DNA of 64,000 bases, from positions 62,001-126,000 of the forward strand of contig CANLEQ010000005.1 of the NCBI GenBank assembly GCA_947489705.1. The letters run 5' to 3'. Within the stretch, counting starts at the first letter, position 1, and each line of letters begins with the position of its first letter. The translations under genes and the position numbers were made by a program. The notes beneath the pieces were generated by a model. That model was not told where the DNA came from. It ran no database searches and saw only the letters and a list, made by a program, of their open reading frames with translations. Positions 55,289-63,033 of the stretch are shown piece by piece. This stretch comes from an uncultured Paracoccaceae bacterium (GTDB lineage Bacteria > Pseudomonadota > Alphaproteobacteria > Rhodobacterales > Rhodobacteraceae).

Positions 55289-55317
55289 AAAATAGAAGCA
55301 AAGATCTGACCCGTCAA
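55289..55317 (-). promoter_or_regulatory. Sigma-70-type promoter upstream of the candidate small RNA
   Basis: Minus strand TTGACG (55317-55312), 17-base spacer, TATTTT (55294-55289). Five of six -35 bases and four of six -10 bases agree with consensus, and spacing is optimal; it is the best promoter match I see in the window. The remaining gap up to the penicillin-acylase stop at 55448 shows nothing else. Confidence 0.65.
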
Positions 55318-55447
55318 CGCGGATGAACGCCGCACTTCGTTCGCAAAGCGCGGGTATTTTGGGCGTAAACGACCTTGATCGGGCATCCTGCAGGCCGGGC
55401 GCGAAATCGATGCCGTACCCCGGCGGAGAACCCGTCCGCGGCCGGGA

Positions 55448-57913
55448 TCACTCCGCCGGCCTGAGCGTCGTGATGCCCACCGCCGCTGCCCGCGCGAGTG
55501 CCGGGTCGAGCGTCATCGGGATGTATTCCCCGCGGCGCCAGAGCTCGCCCAGATCATCGTAATGCCGCGACAGCGGGTGCCCCGATTGACCGGTCGAGAT
55601 GATGAAGACGGATGAATCCGGATCGGCGAAATCGTATATTCCGCGAAACGTCGCGCCATGGACGTTGCGGAACGGGTCCGGACCGGTCCCCGCCGTCATG
55701 CCGCGCAGCAAAGTGTTGTCCCCGCCCGAGGTCGATTGGCGGATGTTGACCAGCCATGACAGGCCCGCAATCTCGCCAAGCACGGGATGGGCGTGCACGG
55801 CCTCGTGCGCATCGCCCCAGCGCAGCGATTCCAGAGCGGTCCCGTACCGCTCGGAGATCCAGATGAGCGCATCGTCGAGCGCCATCCGCGCGATATCGCT
55901 GCACGTCTCCTGTTGCGTGGACTGAACCACGTTGCACCACGCCGATGCGCCGTTGACGTCGCGATAGACGCGTTCGATGAAGAGCGGCTCGAGATGGGTG
56001 ATTTCGTCGGCCAGCGGGCCGAGCTCGTCGCGGATCAGGCGTTCCTGCAGCGCGCGCATCCATGCGGCATAGATCAGCGGCTCGGGCAGGTGTTCGTTCA
56101 TCTCGCCGTTCCAGCTCGCCAACAAGTCGAGCGCGCGCTGGCGCAACCGCTCGGGCGTGCCTTCGGGGGCGGCTTCTCCGGTGAACCAGAGATCGGCACC
56201 GACCAGCGGAAGCAGCAGCCGGGCGGTGAAGCTCACGGTGTCGAGCTGCGTCTCCATGAAGCTTTCGCGGGTGTGGACCTCGCGCCCTTGCATCAGCCTC
56301 CGCCAGCGCTGCACGCGCTGCGTGTCGCCCCAGTGGTAAGACACGTGAAGCGGGAAGGGCCTGTCCACCATCTTGTTGTTGGTGTTGCCGACGATGCCGC
56401 CCTCGGGCGCCACGAATTCGGGATTGGTCGTATAGGGCAGCGTTCCGTTCCAGCGGTTCGCGGCAATCCAGCCGGGTGTCGGAAGCCGGCCCTTCGACTG
56501 GTGCGCCTCGTCGCGGCGGGGGGCGGCACCGATCATCTTCATAGCGATGTCCTCGCGGTCCACCAGCGTCAGGTTCTGGCTCGGCGCCACGAACCCCTCC
56601 ATCGCGGCGAGCCCCTCCTCGACGCTTCCCGACCGCATGAGGTCGAACCCGGCACTCGCCGAGGTGTCGGTGCCCGACAGGACGGTCAATGCGACCGATG
56701 CCACATGACCGGGCGGCGTGATCGCGCCGAGGTCGAAATGGCTGCCGGGCAGGATCGGCCCGTTCTCGGACCACCGCAGGGTGAGGGTGATGGGATCGGC
56801 ATCCTTGATGCGGACGATCGACGTGCGGCTGCGCATCTTGCGATATCCGTCAGGGGTCAGCACCTCGGTGGGATCGTCCGGGTTCAATCGCTCGATATGG
56901 ACGTCCGTGTCGTCGAGGTAGGACGAGGTGAGGCCCCAGCCCAGCCGTTCGGACCGTCCCAGAAGGACGATCGGCGTTCCGGGTATGGTGGCACCGATGA
57001 CCCCTCCGGTCTCGAGGTCCAGCCGCGCGAGGTACCAGACCGACGGTGCGGTCAGGCCGAGATGCGGATCGTTGGCCAGGAGCGTGCCGCCGGTCGCGGC
57101 GCGCGACGGCGCGGCGGCCCAGGCGTTCGACGCCCCACCGAGACCGGGGGGGCGCACCGGATAGAGCGCGTCCTCGGGTGCCGCGGCGGCGTATCTCACG
57201 CCCGCAGCGCCGGGCGCGAGCGACGCATATTCCGGCAGGCTCGCAATGCCGTTGCCCCGCGGGTTCGGCAGGATGTCCGACACCCGGTCGTCGTCTTCGA
57301 GCTCGAGCGAGACGCGGGCGCGCAAGACCTCCTGCTGGAGATGCGAGTTGAGCTGGAGCGCCATCAACTTGCCGAGTGCCAGCGAATCCGCCGGCCGCCA
57401 AGGTGCTATCTCCGGCGAAAAGAGAAAGAATTCAGGCGCACCTCGGCCGCGCGCGCCCTCGTTGACCTGGGCGAGCCAGGCATTCACCCCTCGCGCATAG
57501 GCTTCGAGGGCCGCGATGGCATATGGGCTCTGGGCCTCGACCGACCGCGCGGCGAGATTGTAGAGGTCGAGCCTGCGCATCAGCTCGTCGGTGCGGGCCG
57601 TCCGGACGCCGAAGATCTCGCTGAGCCTTCCCTGCACGGTTCGGCGCAGCAGCATCATCTGCCAGAGCCGGTCCTGCGCATGGGCAAATCCGAGGCCGTA
57701 ATAGACGTCCGTGTCGGCATCGGCGAAGACATGCGGCACGTCGGCATTGTCGCGTACGATCTCGACGGGGCCCGAAAGTCCTGCAAGTTCGAAGCTCGCA
57801 TCGTAGTCGGGCAGGCTGCGCGCGGCGAACCAATAGCCGATCACGGCGGCAAGCCCCACGGCGGCGATAAGTCCGAGAAGCAGCCGCAAGGACCAGCGAA
57901 AGAGCGATGCCAT
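55448..57913 (-). CDS. Penicillin acylase family Ntn-hydrolase
   Basis: An 821-aa precursor of the penicillin G acylase/AHL acylase family, which cleaves amide bonds; the natural substrate may be acyl-homoserine lactones or other amides. N-terminal membrane/signal segment RWSLRLLLGLIAAVGLAAVIGYWFAA; alpha chain to about residue 255 with FGLGFAHAQDRLWQM-type motif YYGLGFAHAQDRLWQMMLLRRTVQGRL; autocatalytic site before the nucleophile Ser in LGGASNAWAA (about 260); beta chain with LANDPHLGLTAPSVWYLARL and GNTNNKMVDRPFP. Self-processing to a periplasmic heterodimer is expected. It diverges from the HIBADH-like gene. Confidence 0.92.
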   Translation of the reverse strand: MASLFRWSLRLLLGLIAAVGLAAVIGYWFAARSLPDYDASFELAGLSGPVEIVRDNADVPHVFADADTDVYYGLGFAHAQDRLWQMMLLRRTVQGRLSEIFGVRTARTDELMRRLDLYNLAARSVEAQSPYAIAALEAYARGVNAWLAQVNEGARGRGAPEFFLFSPEIAPWRPADSLALGKLMALQLNSHLQQEVLRARVSLELEDDDRVSDILPNPRGNGIASLPEYASLAPGAAGVRYAAAAPEDALYPVRPPGLGGASNAWAAAPSRAATGGTLLANDPHLGLTAPSVWYLARLDLETGGVIGATIPGTPIVLLGRSERLGWGLTSSYLDDTDVHIERLNPDDPTEVLTPDGYRKMRSRTSIVRIKDADPITLTLRWSENGPILPGSHFDLGAITPPGHVASVALTVLSGTDTSASAGFDLMRSGSVEEGLAAMEGFVAPSQNLTLVDREDIAMKMIGAAPRRDEAHQSKGRLPTPGWIAANRWNGTLPYTTNPEFVAPEGGIVGNTNNKMVDRPFPLHVSYHWGDTQRVQRWRRLMQGREVHTRESFMETQLDTVSFTARLLLPLVGADLWFTGEAAPEGTPERLRQRALDLLASWNGEMNEHLPEPLIYAAWMRALQERLIRDELGPLADEITHLEPLFIERVYRDVNGASAWCNVVQSTQQETCSDIARMALDDALIWISERYGTALESLRWGDAHEAVHAHPVLGEIAGLSWLVNIRQSTSGGDNTLLRGMTAGTGPDPFRNVHGATFRGIYDFADPDSSVFIISTGQSGHPLSRHYDDLGELWRRGEYIPMTLDPALARAAAVGITTLRPAE

Positions 57914-58002
57914 GATGCCTCGGGTACGATGTGCGGGGCGTTTGACCCACGCCCCCGATGGGTTAGACAGGCCATAGACAATCTGATTGCAGAGGTGAAG
58001 GC

Positions 58003-58866
58003 ATGGCGAAGATCGCGTTTCTCGGGCTGGGTGTGATGGGCTATCCGATGGCGGGCCATCTTGCCGCCGCCGGGCATGACGTAACCGTCTATAACCGGAC
58101 GGAGGCCAAGGCCGAGGCCTGGGTGAAACAGCACGGCGGCGCGCACCGGACTTCGCCCCGCGCGGCTGTCCAGGATGCCGAATTCGTGATGACCTGCGTC
58201 GGCAACGACGACGACCTGCGCAGCGTCTGCGCAGGGGAGGAGGGCGCGTTCGCCGGCATGGGGCCCAATGCCATTCTCGTCGATCACACGACCGTCTCGG
58301 CCCGGGTCACGCGCGAGCTGGCCGAGCAGGTTGCGGGCCGGTTCATCGACGCGCCGATCTCGGGCGGTCAGGCCGGGGCGGAGAAGGGCGCGCTGTCGAT
58401 CATGTGCGGCGGCTCCGAGGACGCCTTCGCGAAGGCCGAGCCGATGATGAACGTCTATGCCAAGATCTGTCGCCGTATGGGAGAGACCGGGGCGGGACAG
58501 ATGACCAAGATGTGCAACCAGATCGCCATCGCAGGTCTGGTCCAGGGCCTCTCGGAGGCACTCAACTTCGCCGAGACGGCCGGGCTCGACGGCCGCGCGG
58601 TGGTCGAGGTGATCAGCCAGGGCGCCGCGGGTAGCTGGCAGATGGAGAACCGCTACGAGACCATGATCGACGACAAGTTCGACCACGGCTTCGCGGTCGA
58701 CTGGATGCGCAAGGATCTCGGGATCTGCCTCGAGACGGGTGACGAGATCGGTGCGGCGTTGCCGGTGACGGCCCTTGTCGACCAGTTCTACAAGGACGTG
58801 CAGAAGCTCGGCGGCGGGCGCTGGGATACCTCCGCCCTGATCAAGCGGCTTCGCGCTTTGGGATAG
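58003..58866 (+). CDS. NAD(P)-dependent 3-hydroxyisobutyrate dehydrogenase-like enzyme
   Basis: Beta-hydroxyacid dehydrogenase family, 287 aa. Rossmann motif FLGLGVMGYPMAGHLAAAGHDVTVYNRT (residues 5-32, Arg at 31 after Asn suggesting NADP), substrate motif FIDAPISGGQAGAEKGALSIMCGG, and catalytic Lys in GAGQMTKMCNQIAIAGLVQGLSEAL. Likely substrates include 3-hydroxyisobutyrate, glyoxylate/succinic semialdehyde or tartronate semialdehyde; these cannot be separated here. A GGTGAAGG SD precedes ATG 58003. Monocistronic, converging on trpE nine bases away. Confidence 0.9.
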   Translation: MAKIAFLGLGVMGYPMAGHLAAAGHDVTVYNRTEAKAEAWVKQHGGAHRTSPRAAVQDAEFVMTCVGNDDDLRSVCAGEEGAFAGMGPNAILVDHTTVSARVTRELAEQVAGRFIDAPISGGQAGAEKGALSIMCGGSEDAFAKAEPMMNVYAKICRRMGETGAGQMTKMCNQIAIAGLVQGLSEALNFAETAGLDGRAVVEVISQGAAGSWQMENRYETMIDDKFDHGFAVDWMRKDLGICLETGDEIGAALPVTALVDQFYKDVQKLGGGRWDTSALIKRLRALG

Positions 58867-58875
58867 CGCGCGCCT

Positions 58876-60390
58876 TCAGCCGTTGCCGCGGCGCCCGGCG
58901 AACCGCGCGGCATCCTCAGCCGCGCGGCGCAGGGCGCGGGCCTTGTTGACGGTTTCCTGGTATTCCGCTTCGGGATCGCTGTCGTGGACCACGCCGCCGC
59001 CCGACTGGATGTAGAGGGTCTTGTCCTTCACCACCGCGGTGCGCAGCGCGATGCACATGTCCATGTCTCCGCCGGCCGAGAAATAGCCCAGACCGCCGCC
59101 ATAGACGCCGCGCTTTTCGGGCTCGAGCTCGTCGATGATCTCCATCGCGCGCACCTTGGGCGCGCCCGAGACTGTGCCCGCCGGCAGACCGGCCAGCAGC
59201 GCCGACAGCGCGTCATGCTCGTCCGACAGTTCGCCCACGACGTTGGAGACGATATGCATGACGTGCGAGTATCGCTCGATCACGAATTCCTCGGTCGGAC
59301 GCACCGTGCCGATTTTGGAGACGCGGCCGGTATCGTTGCGGCCGAGATCGAGCAGCATCAGGTGTTCCGCGAGCTCCTTCTCGTCGCTCAGGAGGTCATG
59401 CTCGAGGGCGCGATCCTCCTCGGGCGTGGCGCCGCGCGGACGGGTGCCGGCGATGGGCCTGATCGTGACCTCGCCCCCCATCACCCGCACGAGGATCTCG
59501 GGGCTGGCGCCCACCACCTGAAATCCGCCGAAATTGAAGAAGAACATGAAGGGCGACGGGTTCGTGCGCCTGAGCGAGCGATAGAGGGCGAAGGGCGGGA
59601 GGTCGAAATCGAGGCTCCATCTCTGCGACGGCACGACCTGGAAGATATCCCCCGCGGCGATGTAGTCCTTTGCGCGCCGCACCACGTCGAGATAGCCCTC
59701 ATGCGTGAAGTTCGAGCGCGGCTCCACCGCGGCCCCGGCCTCTCCCAGGTCGCGCGCATCGGCGGGCGGCGCCCGGTCGAGGTCGCGCAACGCGTCCATC
59801 ACCCGCTCGGCCGCCTGCGCATAGGCCGCCCTCGGCGAAAGCCCCGCATCCGCCCAGGCCGGCGCGACCACGGTGACCTCGCCCTTCACGCCGTCGAGAA
59901 CCGCGACCACGGACGGACGCAGCATCATCGCGTCAGGCAGCCCGAGCGGATCGGGATTGACGTCCGGCAACCGCTCGACGAGCCGGATCATATCATAGCC
60001 AAGATAACCGAAAAGACCCGCGCAGGACGCGGGAAGGTCCGGTGGCAGGTCGATCCGGCTCTCGGCGATGATCCGACGCAAGCTGTCGAGGGGCGAGCCC
60101 TCCATCGGCTCGAACGCGGTCTCGTCGAACCGTGCCTGGCGGTTCACGCGACTGCTCTCCCCCCGGCACTCCCAGACAAGGTCGGGCTTCATGCCGATGA
60201 TCGAATACCGCCCGCGTACCTCGCCGCCGGTGACGGATTCGAGGATGAACGTATCGCGTCCCGCCTGGGCGAGCTTGAGCATCAGCGATACGGGCGTGTC
60301 GAGATCGGCCGCGATGCGCGCGTGGACGACCTGGCTGCGACCCGACGCGTAGGCTTCGGCGAAGGTCTCGTAATCGGGCGTCAGCCGCAT
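58876..60390 (-). CDS. trpE: Anthranilate synthase component I
   Basis: Converts chorismate to anthranilate with ammonia from TrpG in tryptophan synthesis. Start ATG 60390 (MRLTPDYETFAEAYASGRSQVV, 504 aa). Feedback-site region FILESVTGGEVRGRYSIIGMKP (about 48-70); catalytic blocks IAAGDIFQVVPSQRW, RPIAGTRPRGATPEEDRALEHDLLSDEKELAEHLMLLDLGRND, SGAPKVRAMEIIDELEPEKRGVYGGGLGYFSAGGDMDMCIALRT and a C-terminal QSGGGVVHDSDPEAEYQE. It overlaps the ppiD-like gene (TGATG), so its translation is tied to that gene; trpG and trpD are not in the window. No leader-peptide attenuator is visible, which would be expected for an internal gene. Confidence 0.97.
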   Translation of the reverse strand: MRLTPDYETFAEAYASGRSQVVHARIAADLDTPVSLMLKLAQAGRDTFILESVTGGEVRGRYSIIGMKPDLVWECRGESSRVNRQARFDETAFEPMEGSPLDSLRRIIAESRIDLPPDLPASCAGLFGYLGYDMIRLVERLPDVNPDPLGLPDAMMLRPSVVAVLDGVKGEVTVVAPAWADAGLSPRAAYAQAAERVMDALRDLDRAPPADARDLGEAGAAVEPRSNFTHEGYLDVVRRAKDYIAAGDIFQVVPSQRWSLDFDLPPFALYRSLRRTNPSPFMFFFNFGGFQVVGASPEILVRVMGGEVTIRPIAGTRPRGATPEEDRALEHDLLSDEKELAEHLMLLDLGRNDTGRVSKIGTVRPTEEFVIERYSHVMHIVSNVVGELSDEHDALSALLAGLPAGTVSGAPKVRAMEIIDELEPEKRGVYGGGLGYFSAGGDMDMCIALRTAVVKDKTLYIQSGGGVVHDSDPEAEYQETVNKARALRRAAEDAARFAGRRGNG

Positions 60391-62255
60391 CAGTTGAATT
60401 GCGCGTTGACGGCCTGGATGGCCTGCTGGTTGAGCTCGATGCCCTTCTGCATCTCGAGCGCGCTGGTGAAGGCTTCGGACATGTCCTGCGCGATGCCCTG
60501 ACCCGTCGCGCGGACGACATTGCTGCGCACCTCCTGCGCATCCTCCGCCCCGGGGTCGGGAATGTTGATCTCGTCGACACGCACGATGACGGCGCCCTCG
60601 GGCATGGTCAGCATCCGTAATTCGCCCTCGTCCATGGCGAAGGCCGTGGTCACCAGCGCATCGGGCATGCCCTCGAGGAAGCCGTCGCGGAACACGCCCG
60701 CCTCGCGCGTCAACGTGCCGTCCTGTTCGGCGAGGGCGGCACCGCCCCGCACCTCTGTCATGATCTCCTCGGCCTTTTCGGAGAGCCGCGCCTGGAGCCG
60801 CTCGGCGGTCCACGCCTGCACCACCTGCTCTCTCACCGCCTCGAACGGCTGGAGGGTCGGCTCGACGATCTCGTCCACGCGGAGTGCGAAGAGGCCGCCG
60901 TCCGACAGCTCGTAGAGCGCGGGGAAGTCTCCCTCGCTGGTCTCGGCCGCGATTTCCCGGAAGGTGTCGTAGGCGTCGATTTCCTGACCGGAAACGGAGG
61001 CGATCTCGGGCGAATAGAGGATCTCGTTGGTCTCGAACGCGGTTTCCTCGCCGATCTCCTCGAGGGTGGCGCCGCTCGCCAGGAGATCCTCGATGGGCTC
61101 GATCTCGCCCTCCACCCGACGCCGCGCGGCATCTGCGGCGAACTCGGCGCGCAGGTCGCCCTCGACATCCTCGAACGGCGTCTCGGTCGCACGCAGGATC
61201 GCGTTGACGCGATAGAGCGCCGCGCCGAGATCGATCTCGACCGGCCCGACCACGCCCGTGTCCTGCGCGCCGAAGACCGCCTCCGCGGCCGCCTCGCCGA
61301 GATCCTCCCGCGCGACCTCGCCGAGATCGATGTCCTCGAGGGTCAGTCCGCGTTCCTCGACGAGCTGATCGAAATCCTGCTCGCCGGCCTCGATCGCTTC
61401 GGCCGCCGCCGCCGCCGCATCGGGATCGGAGAAGACCAGACGCTCGACCAGGCGCCGCTCGGGCTGGTTGTATTCGGCCGCGCGCTCTTCGTAAAGGCGG
61501 CGAAGATCCTCCTCGTTCACGCCCGTCTCGTCGACGATCATGTCGGGGGTCAGCCAGCTATAGGTGATGCGCTTGCGCTCGGGCAGGGTGAACATTTCCG
61601 CATGGGCATCGTAGAAGTTGCGCAGCACGCCGTCCGACGGATCCGGGATCGGCCGGTCGAGGTCGTCGCGGCCGAGGCTCAGGACCGACAGGTCGCGCGT
61701 CTCGCGCGCATAGGTGTAGAGGACGTCGACGAAGGCGTCGGGCGGCTGGATTCCCGCGACCAAAGCACCCTGAAGCAAGCTGCGCGCGATCTCCTCGCGA
61801 AGGCTCTCTTCGTATTCCGAGACCGTGATCCCGGCGTTCCGCAGCGCGAATTCGTAGGCTTCGCGGTCGAACGACCCGTTGACGCCCTGAAAGGCCGCCG
61901 TGTTCACGACCTCGTCGCGGATCTGCGTATCGCCCACCGAAAGGCCGAGCTCGGAGGCCTCGTCCTCGAGCGCGGCGAGCCCCAGGAGCCGCTGCAGGAC
62001 GGCCGCGTCGAGCCCGTATTGCTGGACCTGCGCGAAGGTCATCCGCTGGCCGGTCTGCTGCTCGATATTGCGGATCTCCTGCTGCAAGGCGCGGGCGTAA
62101 TCGTCGATCTCGATCTCGGTATCGCCGACGCTGCCCGCCTGGCGGACCGTGCCGCCGAAATTGGTCGCGCCGAACCCGGCGAGGCCGACGATCAGGAGCA
62201 GCAGGACGACCCAGACGAGCCCCCTCGAAATCGCTTTGCCCGTGCTTTTCGCCAT
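60390..62255 (-). CDS. PpiD-like periplasmic peptidyl-prolyl isomerase/chaperone
   Basis: A 621-aa inner-membrane-anchored folding factor for exported proteins. One N-terminal membrane segment (AISRGLVWVVLLLLIVGLAGFGATNF, about 8-33), SurA/PpiD N-terminal chaperone helices (about 40-165: YARALQQEIRNIEQQTGQRMTFAQVQQYGLDAAVLQRLLGLAALEDEASELGLSV), a degenerate parvulin domain (about 250-360: RLVERLVFSDPDAAAAAAEAIEAGEQDFDQLVEERGL) and a C-terminal region. Very acidic overall. The parvulin core looks divergent, so isomerase activity is uncertain. trpE overlaps its stop. Confidence 0.88.
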   Translation of the reverse strand: MAKSTGKAISRGLVWVVLLLLIVGLAGFGATNFGGTVRQAGSVGDTEIEIDDYARALQQEIRNIEQQTGQRMTFAQVQQYGLDAAVLQRLLGLAALEDEASELGLSVGDTQIRDEVVNTAAFQGVNGSFDREAYEFALRNAGITVSEYEESLREEIARSLLQGALVAGIQPPDAFVDVLYTYARETRDLSVLSLGRDDLDRPIPDPSDGVLRNFYDAHAEMFTLPERKRITYSWLTPDMIVDETGVNEEDLRRLYEERAAEYNQPERRLVERLVFSDPDAAAAAAEAIEAGEQDFDQLVEERGLTLEDIDLGEVAREDLGEAAAEAVFGAQDTGVVGPVEIDLGAALYRVNAILRATETPFEDVEGDLRAEFAADAARRRVEGEIEPIEDLLASGATLEEIGEETAFETNEILYSPEIASVSGQEIDAYDTFREIAAETSEGDFPALYELSDGGLFALRVDEIVEPTLQPFEAVREQVVQAWTAERLQARLSEKAEEIMTEVRGGAALAEQDGTLTREAGVFRDGFLEGMPDALVTTAFAMDEGELRMLTMPEGAVIVRVDEINIPDPGAEDAQEVRSNVVRATGQGIAQDMSEAFTSALEMQKGIELNQQAIQAVNAQFN

Positions 62256-62329
62256 ACCGCTCGCTCCGCCGCAATGAGTGTCGTCGCGGGTCTACAGGCG
62301 CATGACGCATCCCGCAAGATCGCCCGGTT

Positions 62330-62890
62330 TCAGGGGATGATGCGGGTGTATTTGGTCCCTTCGAGGGTCGCGCCCGCGATGAGGCCCGCCTGTCCAAAGA
62401 TCACGCCGATCACCGGCGTCAGCGACGTCGTGGTCGTCGCCGACAGGTTGCCGCCACGATCGCGCACCGCGTATTCGATGTCGGCGCCCGCCTCGTAACC
62501 GCTCGAATTGCGGAAATCGTAGAGTGCGTCGTTGGTCATGAAGAACAGGACATGCGCATATTGCTGCGCCCCGATCTGCAGGCCCACATTGGCCGTCGCC
62601 GCGGAATAGTAGTCGATGGGCATGCCGTCGACCACCAGGGCACCGCGACCGTAGCTTCCGCCGACGCCGAAGCCGGCCTTGGTGATGAGCGGCATCACCA
62701 GGATACCCGAGGCCTTGTCGCGCAGGTCACGGGTCGAAGGATAGTTGGAATAAAGATATTCGAGCGTGGAGGCCACGCGCGCATCTATGTTCTGGCTGCC
62801 GCGGCTCGAAAGGCCGTTGCTGCACCCGGCGGTGGCGAGGATCGTCGCGCCGCCCCCTGCCAGAAATGCCCGGCGGGTTGAAAATGTCAT
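62330..62890 (-). CDS. SYLF (Ysc84-like) lipid-binding domain protein
   Basis: A 186-aa exported protein. The N-terminus MTFSTRRAFLAGGGATILATAGCSN has both a twin-arginine motif and a Cys at the end of the hydrophobic segment, suggesting a Tat-exported lipoprotein, although the lipobox (TAGC) is not ideal. The SYLF domain is clear: DLRDKASGILVMPLITKAGFGVGGSYGRGALVV...YYSAATANVGLQIGAQQYAHVLFFMTNDALYDFRNSSGYEAGADIEYAV. SYLF domains bind membranes or phosphoinositides in eukaryotes; in bacteria the role is unknown. It lies 74 bases from ppiD, upstream of that gene on the same strand. Confidence 0.87.
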   Translation of the reverse strand: MTFSTRRAFLAGGGATILATAGCSNGLSSRGSQNIDARVASTLEYLYSNYPSTRDLRDKASGILVMPLITKAGFGVGGSYGRGALVVDGMPIDYYSAATANVGLQIGAQQYAHVLFFMTNDALYDFRNSSGYEAGADIEYAVRDRGGNLSATTTTSLTPVIGVIFGQAGLIAGATLEGTKYTRIIP

Positions 62891-63033
62891 TGGGAAGGTC
62901 CCTCTATACTGCCGATTGCCTGCTTGGACGGCGGCCTTTCGCGACCGCTCTGGAAATACCTATATCCACAGGCGCGCATGCTGTCATCCTTTGCGATGAA
63001 CCGAAGCGGGGAATTGCCGCTCCGGCGCCGGAT

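Noticed and set aside
55159-55386. 75-aa minus-strand ORF over the candidate small RNA
   Set aside because: No SD, no recognisable family, and a strong terminator lies inside it.
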